Assembly (NCBI RefSeq): GCF_001673315.1
Contig: NZ_LZLQ01000066.1
Location: 1-64,000, forward strand
Origin: Mycobacterium asiaticum
GTDB taxonomy: Bacteria; Actinomycetota; Actinomycetes; Mycobacteriales; Mycobacteriaceae
Reading direction: 5' to 3'
DNA: 64,000 nucleotides
Positions within the stretch are counted from its first letter, which is position 1. Each line of letters opens with the position of its first letter. Positions 36,948 to 46,780 of this stretch are shown here, piece after piece. The position numbers were made by a program, and so were the translations under genes. The notes under the pieces are model-generated. The model did not search any database. It was given only the letters and a program-made list of their open reading frames with translations, and was not told the DNA's origin.

Positions 36948-37742
36948 TCACCCCGCTACTGGTTCGAAAACAAAGTTGTTGACGTAGACGCCCCGGGGCG
37001 CCCAGTCGTCCTCGGCGCCGCCGATGTTGGCGGAGTCCTGGTGGGTGGCGGCGTCGAATTCCTCGATCGGCCGGCGCTGCTCGTCCAGGAGGAAATAGCC
37101 CCGGAAGCCCAGGCCGGTCAACAGCTCGGTGATGTCGGCGACGGCATTTGCGTGGTGACGCTCTTCGGCTTCGACGACGATTGTCGGTCGATTGCGGCGC
37201 AAGGTGTCCAGTGCGCCGCGCAGGACGGCCAACTCGTGGCCCTCGACGTCGATCTTGACCAGCCCGACGTTCGTGAGCCGGTAATCGTCGAGGCGCTTGA
37301 CCGGGACTTCGATCGCTTGGACGGCGCCGCCTACCGCGGTGTCCAGCACGTTGTCGCGGTCGATCGTGCTGCGTCCCGGGTCGGTCGCCACCACCCGCAT
37401 CGCCGTCACCCCGGGTGCGTCCGACAGCGCCACCGCCTCGACGCGCACCGGCGCCCCGACCGCGGCGAACATCGTCACCAGCTCGCGGGCCTGAGCCGGA
37501 CGCGGTTCGAATGCGATCACCGAGCGCGACGCGCTGAGCATCGCGATCGCGAATTCTCCGACGTCGGCCCCGATGTCGAGAGAGACCCGACCGGGGTTGC
37601 ACAGGGATCGCACCAGCGCCACGTCGGGCCGGGATTCGCCCAGACGTCGCAGGATCCGGACTTTGCGTCGCCAGAACAGACGGGGCGCAACAGTCTTTGC
37701 CGCCGGTGCGAGCAACCGCTTGGCCGACGCTGCGACTGACAT
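36948..37742 (-). CDS. FkbM-family methyltransferase
   Basis: 264 residues. FkbM domain landmarks: VSLDIGADVGEFAIAML (SAM loop), AFEPRPAQARELV, VRVEAVALSD, and LTNVGLVKIDVEGHELAVLRGA. Such enzymes O-methylate sugars or polyketides. It lies between the ECF41 operon and the polysaccharide locus, 236 bp from dcpA, and could modify the polysaccharide or a glycolipid. A second FkbM gene is at 45821. Confidence 0.87.
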   Translation of the reverse strand: MSVAASAKRLLAPAAKTVAPRLFWRRKVRILRRLGESRPDVALVRSLCNPGRVSLDIGADVGEFAIAMLSASRSVIAFEPRPAQARELVTMFAAVGAPVRVEAVALSDAPGVTAMRVVATDPGRSTIDRDNVLDTAVGGAVQAIEVPVKRLDDYRLTNVGLVKIDVEGHELAVLRGALDTLRRNRPTIVVEAEERHHANAVADITELLTGLGFRGYFLLDEQRRPIEEFDAATHQDSANIGGAEDDWAPRGVYVNNFVFEPVAG

Positions 37743-38023
37743 CAGCCGACCCTAGCCGACCGGCGCGGACGCGGGTCCCGGCGTGGTGGGGTGCCGCAGT
37801 TAACACGGGGGCCCAGGGGCACTGCGTGATAGTCTTCGCTAACCACTGATCCATCCGTGACCTGCGCCGGTCCGGGTATTGTCCGCTGGCTTCCAGGCGA
37901 CTTCAGCGCCGCTTCGATGCGTATAAGGCATGGAGAGGCAGCGGCCGCCAAGACTGTCTGCAGGCTGGGTAGTCGCTCGTGACTGGTGCAGCGCCTTCGG
38001 ACGTGCACAAAATCGGAGGACCG

Positions 38024-39886
38024 TTGCCACGCAGCTTGGACCTCGTCGTCACCTCCGTAGCTACCCAGCTCATGGAGGCGACCGCGTCCACCGCTACGCA
38101 GGTCAGCGAACGGGTTCTGGCGCAGCTCGTCGAGCAGTTCGATGTGGATGCCAGTTTTCTGCGCCACCATGATCACGACATACGCGCGTCGGTGTTGATT
38201 GCCGAATGGCCTCCTCGGGTCGACGTCCCGGACCCGGACCCGCAAGCGGTGGTGCACTTCACCAGCGCGGACCCGGTACTCGCGCAGTGCGAGCACGGAC
38301 GCAAACCGGTGGTGATCCGGCCAGACCAGAACAACCGGTCCCCGCGCTGGGCCGGTGGCGCCAACAAGGCGGCCTCGCCGTCGGTGGCCGCCGCACCACT
38401 GGTGTCCGGGGAGATGACTACCGGCGTGCTGGGCTTCGTCAAGTTCGGCGCCAGGAAGTGGAAGCAAGAGGAGATCAACACGCTCGAAGCGGTGGCGGCG
38501 TTGTTTGCTCATCTGCAGGCCCGGATCGCCGCCGAGGAGAAGCTGCGCTACCTGGCCGAGCACGACGACTTGACCGGCCTGTACAACCGCCGGGCACTGG
38601 TCGCGCATCTGACGGACCGACTCGCCTCCGGCAACCCCGGGCCGGTGGCAGTGCTCTATATGGACCTGGACCGGCTCAAGTCGATCAACGACTATCTGGG
38701 TCATACCGCCGGGGACTGGTTCATCCGGGTCTTCGCGCAGCGCCTGCGGGTGTGCGCGGGAAGTCAAAACATGATCGCCCGCCTCGGCGGCGACGAGTTC
38801 GTGGTGATCCCGGACCAGACCATGTCGAGCGCAGCGGCCGAATCCTTCGCCCGCCGGCTGGGCACCATGTTGCGCGAACGCTTGGCGATTGGTGGCCACC
38901 AGATCACCCGCACCATCAGCATCGGGCTGGCCGTGGGCATGCCTGGCCGGGACAACAGCACCGACCTGCTGCGTCGCGCCGACGAAGCCGTGCTGGCCGC
39001 CAAGCGCGCCGGGGGCAACCAAGTCGCGCTGTCCACCGATGACATGTCGCTCAAGAGCGCATTCCGCAACGACATCGAGTTGCACCTGCAGGGTGATATC
39101 GACAGCGAAGCTCTGCTGCTGCACTACCTGCCCGAGGTCGATCTGTGGACCGGCGCGATCGTCGCGGCCGAGGCGCTGGTGCGTTGGCGGCATCCGATCT
39201 GGGGGCTGTTGCTGCCGGATTCGTTCATCGGTGTTGCCGAATCGGCGAACCTGGCCGGCGAACTCGGCCGCTGGGTGATGCGCAGCGCCTGTTCGGAGTT
39301 CAGCCGGTGGCGGGCCAACGGCGTGGGGCAGAGCGCCATCCTTCGCATCAACGTTTCGCCGGTGCAACTGATCACCCGCGGCTTCGTCCGCACCGTCGCA
39401 GACACCATCGAGGAGTTCGGCATCGACGGCGGCTCGGTATGCCTCGAGATCACCGAGCGGGCCGTGGTGCACGACATCGAGACCACCCGCAAGACACTCC
39501 ACGAGCTCAAAGAGGTGGGCGTACAGATCGCCATCGACGACTTCGGCACCGGATACGCCGTGTTGTCGCATCTGAAATCCCTGCCGGTCGACATGCTCAA
39601 GATCGACACCGGGTTCGTCCGGGACCTCGGCACCAACGCCGGCGACCTGGCCATCGTGCGCGCCATCATCGGCCTGGCTGAGGCGTTCGGTTTGCAACTG
39701 GTCGCCGAAGGCGTCGAAACACCCGCCGCCGCACTGACTTTGATGCAACACGGTTGCCACCGTGCGCAGGGGTTCCTGCTGTCCCGTCCCGTTCCTGGCA
39801 ACGCCATGGAGGCGTTGCTGTCCGCGCGCTGGATGCCGATGCCGTTCCTCGCCGACCGCGAGGCGCTGACGCTCGGCGCAATTTAA
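38024..39886 (+). CDS. dcpA: Bifunctional c-di-GMP cyclase/phosphodiesterase (GAF-GGDEF-EAL)
   Basis: About 620 residues resembling M. tuberculosis Rv1354c and M. smegmatis DcpA: N-terminal GAF-like sensor (about 1-165), GGDEF domain with intact ARLGGDEFVV, and EAL domain with AAEALVRW, IAIDDFGTGY and AEGVET. Both catalytic signatures look intact. The RxxD inhibitory site expected before GGDEF is SQNM, so product inhibition is probably lost. TTG at 38024 has GGAGGA three bases upstream; a GTG at 37979 would add 15 residues. It runs 13 bp ahead of the DUF4832 gene, linking c-di-GMP to the polysaccharide operon. Confidence 0.9.
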   Translation: MPRSLDLVVTSVATQLMEATASTATQVSERVLAQLVEQFDVDASFLRHHDHDIRASVLIAEWPPRVDVPDPDPQAVVHFTSADPVLAQCEHGRKPVVIRPDQNNRSPRWAGGANKAASPSVAAAPLVSGEMTTGVLGFVKFGARKWKQEEINTLEAVAALFAHLQARIAAEEKLRYLAEHDDLTGLYNRRALVAHLTDRLASGNPGPVAVLYMDLDRLKSINDYLGHTAGDWFIRVFAQRLRVCAGSQNMIARLGGDEFVVIPDQTMSSAAAESFARRLGTMLRERLAIGGHQITRTISIGLAVGMPGRDNSTDLLRRADEAVLAAKRAGGNQVALSTDDMSLKSAFRNDIELHLQGDIDSEALLLHYLPEVDLWTGAIVAAEALVRWRHPIWGLLLPDSFIGVAESANLAGELGRWVMRSACSEFSRWRANGVGQSAILRINVSPVQLITRGFVRTVADTIEEFGIDGGSVCLEITERAVVHDIETTRKTLHELKEVGVQIAIDDFGTGYAVLSHLKSLPVDMLKIDTGFVRDLGTNAGDLAIVRAIIGLAEAFGLQLVAEGVETPAAALTLMQHGCHRAQGFLLSRPVPGNAMEALLSARWMPMPFLADREALTLGAI

Positions 39887-39899
39887 CTCACCAGTCAGA

Positions 39900-41612
39900 A
39901 TGGCTCGAACAATCAGAAAAATCACGTTAATCGTCGTTGCCTGCGCCACTGTGGTGGTTGCCTGCGCGGCGCTGCTGATCGGCGGCTGTAGCCGCAACCA
40001 CAACGAACCGGGCCCGCTGGCCGCGATGGTGAACCCGGCCATCCCGCCGGCCGCGCAGGAGATACCCAACCCGTTGCGCGGGCAGTATGAAGACCTGATG
40101 GAGCCGCTCTTCCCGCAGCGCGCCCCCGCCCAGCAGCGCTATCCGGCCTGGCCGGCGTCCTACGATGCGAGTCTGCGGGTGACGTGGCGGCAGTTGCAGC
40201 CGATCGATCCGGCCACGCTGCCCCCGGACGCCCCCGACGAGCAACGGTTCGACTTCAGCGTCATCGACGACGCGTTGAACAAGATGGCGGAGCGTCGGAT
40301 GCGGTTGACGCTACGAGTTCAGGCTTACAACTCCTGTTGCAACGCCTCCTACCCGGATAACACCAACATCGAAATCCCGGACTGGGAGCGCGCTCGTCCG
40401 GGAACCAGCACCAGCTATCCAGGCCCGGCGAACGGGCCGGCCGCAGGCGTGACGCAGGTGGTGCCGAACTTCAATGATCCGACCTACCTGAGCGATTTCG
40501 GCCAGCTGTTGTCCGCGCTGGGCCGACGCTACGACAACGACGAACGGCTGAGCGTCTTCGAGTTCTCCGGCTACGGCGACTTCAGCGAGAACCATGTCGC
40601 TTATCTGCGGGATTCGCTGGGTGCGGCGGGCCCGGCACCCGAGCAGAGCCAGGCCGCGCTGGGCTATTACAGCCAGTTCCGCGACCAGAACATCACCAGC
40701 GCGTCCATTAAGCAGTTGGTCGCGGCCAACGTGAACGCCTTCCCCCACACGCAGTTGGTGACTGCGCCCAACAACCCGGAAATCGTGCGGCAGTTGCTCG
40801 CCGACGACGTGACCAAGAAGCTGGTCGCGCCGGTGGGCATCCGCTCGGATTGCCTCGGGGTGTACGCGCCGCTGCCCACCTGGGCCGAGTCCAGCACGTC
40901 GCATTACGTGCAGACCCAGGACCCGCTTGTCGACGCGCTCAAGCAGCGACTGGCGAAGGCGCCGGTAATAACCGAGTGGTGTCAGTTGCCGTCCGGAACG
41001 TCGCCGCAGCAGTACTACGACAAGGGCCTGCACGACGTCATCCGGTACCACGTGTCGATGACGTCGAGCATCAACTTTCCTGACCAGGATGCGACCTCGC
41101 CGATGGACCCGAAGCTCTACGTGCAGTGGGCTCAGGCCAACGCCACCGCTGGCTATCGGTACTCGGTGGAAGCCCGGCCGGGGTCGCAGTCCCTGCAGGA
41201 CAAAGTGGCATCGATCGCGGTTACCTGGACCAACTACGGCGCCGCGGCGGCTACCGAGAAATGGGTGCCGGGCTACCGCCTGGTCGACTTCGCCGGGCAG
41301 ACGGTTCGATCGCTGCCCGCCACAGTCGACCTGCGGAACCTGGTTCCAGACGCTTCCGGAGACCGCAACATCGACCAGCCACCGCCCGCCTCGGTCACCG
41401 AGACGGTTCGTGTGGAGCTCAAAGGCTTGGCGCCGGGGCATTACACGTTGCGGGCCGCCGTCGACTGGCAGCAGCACAAACCCAACGGCTCGCACGTGGT
41501 GACGTACCCGCCCATGCGGCTGGCCCGGGACGGCCGGGACGACTCCGGCTTCTATCCGATCGCCACGCTCGATATACCGCGGAATGTTTTGACTACCCCC
41601 ACCGCCTCGTGA
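39900..41612 (+). CDS. DUF4832 lipoprotein, glycoside-hydrolase-like
   Basis: 570 residues. Lipobox LIGGC after a hydrophobic N-terminus (mature Cys about residue 30), then a TIM-barrel-like region (RLTLRVQAYNSCCN, FEFSGYGDFSENH) and a C-terminal beta domain (VRVELKGLAPGHYTLRAAVDW), the arrangement of DUF4832 proteins found with extracellular polysaccharide genes. It would sit on the outer leaflet and may process or bind the polymer. It is 13 bp downstream of dcpA. Confidence 0.82.
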   Translation: MARTIRKITLIVVACATVVVACAALLIGGCSRNHNEPGPLAAMVNPAIPPAAQEIPNPLRGQYEDLMEPLFPQRAPAQQRYPAWPASYDASLRVTWRQLQPIDPATLPPDAPDEQRFDFSVIDDALNKMAERRMRLTLRVQAYNSCCNASYPDNTNIEIPDWERARPGTSTSYPGPANGPAAGVTQVVPNFNDPTYLSDFGQLLSALGRRYDNDERLSVFEFSGYGDFSENHVAYLRDSLGAAGPAPEQSQAALGYYSQFRDQNITSASIKQLVAANVNAFPHTQLVTAPNNPEIVRQLLADDVTKKLVAPVGIRSDCLGVYAPLPTWAESSTSHYVQTQDPLVDALKQRLAKAPVITEWCQLPSGTSPQQYYDKGLHDVIRYHVSMTSSINFPDQDATSPMDPKLYVQWAQANATAGYRYSVEARPGSQSLQDKVASIAVTWTNYGAAAATEKWVPGYRLVDFAGQTVRSLPATVDLRNLVPDASGDRNIDQPPPASVTETVRVELKGLAPGHYTLRAAVDWQQHKPNGSHVVTYPPMRLARDGRDDSGFYPIATLDIPRNVLTTPTAS

Positions 41613-41728
41613 GAACGTAGAGCCGTAAATCATTACATTGGTATGAAACTTGCGGTAGTCGCTATGCTATCGGTATGCGGGGGAAATTCGACGCTGTGAG
41701 GGCGGCGTCTACTCAGGGGGGTTAGTGG

Positions 41729-43249
41729 ATGGACTTCCGCACCTTTGTCCGAACACTGCTGCTGCACTGGAAGCTGATGCTTGCCGCGCTGCTGGCCTGT
41801 TTGGCGGGCGCCGCGGCTATTACGGCGTTCCAGACCAAGAGCTACGAGTCGTCGGCGACCGTGCTGATCTCCTTCACCGGTGAAACCGACTTGATGCAGG
41901 TCTACCAGGGCACCCAGGCTGCGCAGGAGCGGTTGTCGTCCTACGCGGCCATAGCCGGCGGGCACGCGGTGGCCGATCGCGCGGTCACCCAGTTCCACCT
42001 GCCGGTCAGCGCGGACGCCCTGGCGAATCAGACGAAGGTGGCGTTCACCCCCAAGACAACGCTGTTCACCATCACGGTCACCGACACCGACCCGAAAAGG
42101 GCGGCGACGCTGGCGAAGGCAGTCGCAGACGAATTCAGCATCACGGTGGGCACCCTCGGCGGGAACCCGAAACCTCCGGACGCACCGGCAGCCGTCGCGA
42201 CCACGCAGCCGGAACCAACCTCGTCGGCTCCAGCGCCCGACGGTGAGGCACCCAGCGTCCAGCCGCAGGGCAGTGAAACCACCGTGCCGTCCGAGCCGCA
42301 ATCCGCGCCGAATCCCGCACCGCAAGCGTCGCCGACGGGCACGCCGCTGCCGGTCGCCAAGGCCACCGTGGTGGAACAACCCGGCATACCCGACCACCCG
42401 GTCAAGCCGGTGCCGGTACGCAACATGGCGATGGGCCTGGTGGCCGGGTTGCTGCTGGGCACGGGGGTGGCGCTAACCCGCGAGGCTGCCGACCGCACGG
42501 TGCGCGACCGGGCCAAACTGGAGAGTCTGTCCGGCCTGCCGACACTGGCCGAGCTCCCCGGGCATCGGGGCAGTGCACCGCGATTCGGCACGGATATCTC
42601 CTTCGACGACGCGGTCCGCGGTTTACGCGCCCGGTTGCTGCGGGCGATGGGTCCGGCCGCGAATCGGGTGTTGCTGACGGCGCCGTTCGGTGGCGAGGGC
42701 ACCACGACGACCGCGATCAACCTGTCCCGGGCGTTCGCCGAACTCGGCGAAGACGTCCTACTGATCGAGGGCGACACCCGTCGTCCGGTGATCGCCGGCT
42801 TGCTCAAAGTCGAGTCTGGGGAGGGACTCTCCAACGCGCTGTCCAATCCCGACATCTCGACGGAAGCCACCAAGCCGACCTCGATTCCGAAGTTGTTCGT
42901 GCTCGCGGCGCGCGCGGTCCGCCGGGAGACACTGCCCACCAGTGCCTATCTGCCCGAGGTGCTGGACAAGGTTCTCCGGGACGTGGCAAGGACTTTCGAG
43001 CGGACGGTCGTCGACGGCCCCCCAGTGCTCGCCACAGCCGATTCGGGATTGCTGGGCGGTGCCGTGGACGCGACGGTGCTGGTGCTGCGGGCCGGCCGTA
43101 CCACCGAGGATGAACTGGCGGACGCGTTGACCGCGCTGCGCGCGGCCGGTGCCAATGTGGTGGGCACTGTCCTTACCGACGCGCGAATCGCCCGCCATAC
43201 CAGGGCCGCTACCCGGACCTACCGCGCGAAGGTCAGTGGGCCGGCGTGA
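41729..43249 (+). CDS. Wzz-like chain-length determinant with P-loop domain
   Basis: 506-residue PCP-2-type protein. TM1 at about 16-34, an extracellular Wzz segment (to about 145), an unusual 80-residue Pro/Ala/Ser-rich stretch (about 147-230), TM2 at about 234-249, then a cytoplasmic BY-kinase-like domain. The Walker A reads APFGGEGTTTTA: Thr in place of the ATP-binding Lys. Walker A' (LLIEGDTRRP) and Walker B (TVVDGPPVL) also deviate, and the C-terminus has only one Tyr. It probably sets polymer length but is unlikely to be an active kinase. Start 41729, 116 bp after the previous gene. Confidence 0.85.
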   Translation: MDFRTFVRTLLLHWKLMLAALLACLAGAAAITAFQTKSYESSATVLISFTGETDLMQVYQGTQAAQERLSSYAAIAGGHAVADRAVTQFHLPVSADALANQTKVAFTPKTTLFTITVTDTDPKRAATLAKAVADEFSITVGTLGGNPKPPDAPAAVATTQPEPTSSAPAPDGEAPSVQPQGSETTVPSEPQSAPNPAPQASPTGTPLPVAKATVVEQPGIPDHPVKPVPVRNMAMGLVAGLLLGTGVALTREAADRTVRDRAKLESLSGLPTLAELPGHRGSAPRFGTDISFDDAVRGLRARLLRAMGPAANRVLLTAPFGGEGTTTTAINLSRAFAELGEDVLLIEGDTRRPVIAGLLKVESGEGLSNALSNPDISTEATKPTSIPKLFVLAARAVRRETLPTSAYLPEVLDKVLRDVARTFERTVVDGPPVLATADSGLLGGAVDATVLVLRAGRTTEDELADALTALRAAGANVVGTVLTDARIARHTRAATRTYRAKVSGPA

Positions 43250-44730
43250 TCCGCTACCTGCGGAGTCGCCATCGGCTGGCGATGGCCGTGGTGGTATTGG
43301 CGGTATTTCTGTCGGGATGCTTTGTCTACGGCGCACTCTCGGTGCGCAACACCACCCAGGGCATCCTGTTGATCGGGTTGACCTTTTTCCTGATCGTCTA
43401 TTGGGCCAAACCGGAACTGATGATCGGACTGGCGCTGTTCCTGGGGTGTGCGGCCCTGCCGCAGGGCTTGCACGTGGGCAAAGTGATTGGGCCGGTATCC
43501 ATTTACGCCTCCCATGTGGTGCTGGTGCTGGCCATCTGTTTCGTATTGCCTGCGGTACGACTACGCATGTCGGACTACCTGTTGCCGGGAATGTTCGCGG
43601 CCACCGTGATTTACTTTGCCGCCGTTGGTTTTTCCACCGGACACAATCCGGCGATCGTGGTGCGCGAAACGACATTCCTGCTCGAGATGGTCGCAGGGTT
43701 TGTGCTGGCGCTGGTGGTGGTGTACGGCAACTACATCATGTTGTCGATTCGCGCGACGGCTGTGACACTGTGGTTTTCGGCGGGCATGGCCATCCTGGGT
43801 TCCTCAGGTGGTATTCGGTTGGCGGGCCGCACCGAAAGCCTGCAGATGGACACCGGTGACGCCGCCAACCGAGTCATCACCTCGACACTGATACCGGCGA
43901 TTGCCGTGCTGACCGTTTTGGTCGCCGCTCAGATCGCCGGGCGCGTGCAGCCCGTGGCCTACCTCGCTCTGGGTCTACCGGCGCTGGTTATTGCCGTGCT
44001 GGCGTTCTCGCGCAACACCATCATCTCGGTGGGCGTGGCAGCTATCGTCGCATTCTTCGCCAGCATGGGCTGGTCGGCCGTACGTCGGGCCGCCCGGCTG
44101 ACTCTCACCGGCCTCGGGATACTGGCGGTGACGATCCCGGGTGCGTTGTTTCTGCTGGGAGATTCGTCGGCCGGGGTGTGGGTGGCCAATCAGATCACCG
44201 GGTTCAGCCACCGCGTGCTCGGCAGGACCTCTGGCGCCGCCCTGTCCGCCGACCCGTCCACCCTGGCTCGATTTGCTGAAGACCATCACCTCAACGAGGC
44301 GATCGAGGCGGCCCCGATATTCGGCCATGGGCTGGGCTACGCCTACCAGCTGCCGTTCGGTGGCGACGACCCAACCGAATTCACCCAGACGCTCGGCACC
44401 ACGTACGCGCACAACTTCTACCTGTGGTGGTTGGCCAAATCGGGCGCGATCGGTATGACCGCATTTGCGGTGTTCGCCCTCACCCCGGTGGTGCGGGCGC
44501 TGCGTAGTGCCTCGGTCCCGGCCAAGATCAGCGCGGCGGTCAGCACCGGCCTGTTGGTGATGTGCATCATCGACCCGTTGCCCGAGGATCCGGCAAACGC
44601 GATGACGTTGGGTATCGCGCTGGGAGCGGCGTTGGCGTTCGCCACGCTCGGAGACCGTGGTGCGGAAAGGACCGAAGACGACGAGGTCCAAAGCTGCCCC
44701 GCCGAACAGGAATTGGTGCGGCTCCGGTGA
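43246..44730 (+). CDS. O-antigen ligase/Wzy-like polysaccharide polymerase
   Basis: 494-residue membrane protein with about 12 TM segments; the last third has a large periplasmic-type loop (GRTSGAALSADPSTLARFAEDHHLNEAIEAA, HGLGYAYQLPFGGDD) before the final helices, the usual shape of Wzy/WaaL proteins. It would join lipid-linked repeat units outside the membrane. GTG at 43246 overlaps the wzz stop (GTGA), so translation is coupled. Confidence 0.83.
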   Translation: MIRYLRSRHRLAMAVVVLAVFLSGCFVYGALSVRNTTQGILLIGLTFFLIVYWAKPELMIGLALFLGCAALPQGLHVGKVIGPVSIYASHVVLVLAICFVLPAVRLRMSDYLLPGMFAATVIYFAAVGFSTGHNPAIVVRETTFLLEMVAGFVLALVVVYGNYIMLSIRATAVTLWFSAGMAILGSSGGIRLAGRTESLQMDTGDAANRVITSTLIPAIAVLTVLVAAQIAGRVQPVAYLALGLPALVIAVLAFSRNTIISVGVAAIVAFFASMGWSAVRRAARLTLTGLGILAVTIPGALFLLGDSSAGVWVANQITGFSHRVLGRTSGAALSADPSTLARFAEDHHLNEAIEAAPIFGHGLGYAYQLPFGGDDPTEFTQTLGTTYAHNFYLWWLAKSGAIGMTAFAVFALTPVVRALRSASVPAKISAAVSTGLLVMCIIDPLPEDPANAMTLGIALGAALAFATLGDRGAERTEDDEVQSCPAEQELVRLR

Positions 44731-45824
44731 GCGGGAGATTGCGGGTGGTGGTGGTCGGGCCGGCGCCGGCTCAGGCGGCCAGCCGCGGCGGCATGGCCAC
44801 GGTCGTCACCTTGATGGCCGCACACCCCGACCAGCGGGTCGAGATCGTGATGGTTCCGACGTACATCGAAGGCTCCCTGGGGTATCGGCTGTGGGTCGGC
44901 GGTTCGGGAATGCTGCGTGCGACCTGGATGGTGCTGCGCCGACGGGCCGACGTCCTGCATGTCCACCTCGCGCACGGTGGCAGCGTGCTGCGCAAGGCGC
45001 TACCGCTAGCCGCGGCGCGGTTGGCGAGGGTGCCCGCCGTCGTACACGCCCACAGCTACGATTTCGGCGGCTGGTTCGATCGGTTGCCGGGGGTGATGCG
45101 ACCGGTGGTCCGGCGCATGTTGGTCGCCGACAGATGGTTGGTGCTCGGAGCGCGTCACGTCGAGGAGTACGCCCGCCGGCTGCGGTTGCCGGCCGAGCGG
45201 ATCACGGTGCTGCACAACGCGGTTGCTATTCCGCCTAGCGGTGTAGCGCAGGCTGAGGTGGAACCGGTGCACGCGGTTTCGCTTGGCCGGCTGGGTGTGC
45301 GCAAGGGCAGTTACGACCTGATCGCCGGCGTCGCCGCCCTCGACGAGAACCTGCGCGACAGGCTACGGCTGACCCTGGCCGGTGACGGCGAGGTGGACGA
45401 GGTGCGGGCGGCGGTCAGCGCGGCCGGTCTCGACCGGACCATCGTGGTGGCGGGTTGGCTGGATCCGAAAGCTCGAGACGAATTGCTGGGCAGGGCGCAG
45501 TTATTCGTATTGCCCAGCTACGACGAGGGACTGCCGATGGCGCTGCTGGAGGCCATGGCGCGCGGCCTGGCGCCGGTGACGACGCTGGTGGGCAGCATCG
45601 GCGAGGCGGTCCGCGACCGGGAGAACGGCTTGGTGGTACAGCCCGGCCGCCCCGACCAGATCGCCGAGGCGTTGACCGAATTACTCAAAGACGACACCCT
45701 GCGCGCCAGCCTTGGAGCGGCCGCACGCAGCCGTGCCAACGATTTCGGCCTGGACCGCTGGTATCAGCGGTTGACTGACATCTGGACCAGCGCGATGCAT
45801 CCACCGGGAGGCGGCACACCGTGA
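44727..45824 (+). CDS. GT4 glycosyltransferase
   Basis: 365 residues from GTG 44727 (overlapping the polymerase stop, GTGA). GT-B fold: N-terminal RVVVVGPAPAQAASRGGMA, interdomain VLHNAV, and the C-terminal nucleotide-sugar motif with conserved EGLPMALLEAMARGLAPV (EX7E-type). It adds a sugar from a nucleotide donor to the growing repeat unit. The substrate is unknown. Confidence 0.88.
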   Translation: MSGRLRVVVVGPAPAQAASRGGMATVVTLMAAHPDQRVEIVMVPTYIEGSLGYRLWVGGSGMLRATWMVLRRRADVLHVHLAHGGSVLRKALPLAAARLARVPAVVHAHSYDFGGWFDRLPGVMRPVVRRMLVADRWLVLGARHVEEYARRLRLPAERITVLHNAVAIPPSGVAQAEVEPVHAVSLGRLGVRKGSYDLIAGVAALDENLRDRLRLTLAGDGEVDEVRAAVSAAGLDRTIVVAGWLDPKARDELLGRAQLFVLPSYDEGLPMALLEAMARGLAPVTTLVGSIGEAVRDRENGLVVQPGRPDQIAEALTELLKDDTLRASLGAAARSRANDFGLDRWYQRLTDIWTSAMHPPGGGTP

Positions 45825-46687
45825 TCACCAAAGAAGGCCTACTGCGCAGCGACGCCGCCAACTGGGCCGCGAAGTACGCGACCGTGCGCAACGTCGGCCG
45901 AGTCCTGGGCCGCACCGCGATGACGACGACGACGGAAATGTTGTGGCGCCGCCGGTTGACGCAGGATCTGGCGATGTCGGTGGCCGACCACTTCGCGCCC
46001 GGCGGTTCGACTGTCCTCGATGTCGGCGCGAGCTGGGGCCTGTTCACATATCACCTGGCTCGACGGGTCGGAAAGTCCGGGCAGCTCTACAGCTTTGAAC
46101 CACACCCGGACAACGCCCCGATGTTGCAAAAGCTTGCCAAGGCACGGTCGCACGTGCACTTTCACCAGGTCGCGGTTTCCGACGAGGCCGGTACCGCACG
46201 ACTGTTGGTGCCGGAGCGGCGCAACCGGCAGGTAACGGCACAGGGCAGTCTGGCGCATGGGTTCGACGGGCAAGCGGTTGACGTGCGGCAGATCGACGTG
46301 CCGACAGTGCGACTCGACGACGTCTTGCCGCCGGATATCGTTGTGCACTTCGTGAAGATCGACGTGGAGGGCCACGAGGCGGCAGTACTGCGCGGCGGTG
46401 CATCAATGCTCCGGCGTTGCCGCCCAACGATTTTGATCGAAATCGAGCAGCGTCACCTCGGGTCGCCCATCGACGACGTGTTTGGTCAGATCGAGGAATT
46501 GGGCTATCGCCTGTTCTGTGTCACGGAGTCGGGATTGCGGCCGATTACCGACTTCGATGTGCAGCGCGATCAGATGTCGATGGTCGATTCGGGTGAATTT
46601 CATCCGTTCGCCATGCCTGCGGGTTACATGCATGATTTTTGCGCGGTCCGGTCACCGGAGCTGGTTGCGGGGCTCTTGGCGTCCTAA
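45821..46687 (+). CDS. FkbM-family methyltransferase
   Basis: 288 residues. SAM loop VLDVGASWGLFTYHLA, YSFEPHPDNAPML, KIDVEGHEAAVLRGG and ILIEIEQRHL mark the FkbM domain. It begins at GTG 45821, overlapping the GT4 stop (GTGA), the last gene of the plus-strand polysaccharide operon. It likely O-methylates a sugar of the repeat unit. Confidence 0.87.
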   Translation: MITKEGLLRSDAANWAAKYATVRNVGRVLGRTAMTTTTEMLWRRRLTQDLAMSVADHFAPGGSTVLDVGASWGLFTYHLARRVGKSGQLYSFEPHPDNAPMLQKLAKARSHVHFHQVAVSDEAGTARLLVPERRNRQVTAQGSLAHGFDGQAVDVRQIDVPTVRLDDVLPPDIVVHFVKIDVEGHEAAVLRGGASMLRRCRPTILIEIEQRHLGSPIDDVFGQIEELGYRLFCVTESGLRPITDFDVQRDQMSMVDSGEFHPFAMPAGYMHDFCAVRSPELVAGLLAS

Positions 46688-46780
46688 GCATCCTCGTAGC
46701 ACGTGAATTGCATTGTCGGACTATGCGTCTGGCTTCGTACGGGCGAGGTCTTGTCGGTGGTGGTTCGTAGAATTTGAGCC

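Noticed and set aside
37742..40069. 775-codon minus-strand open frame over dcpA
   Set aside because: It is the reverse-strand shadow of a well-conserved GAF-GGDEF-EAL gene, a common effect in GC-rich DNA.
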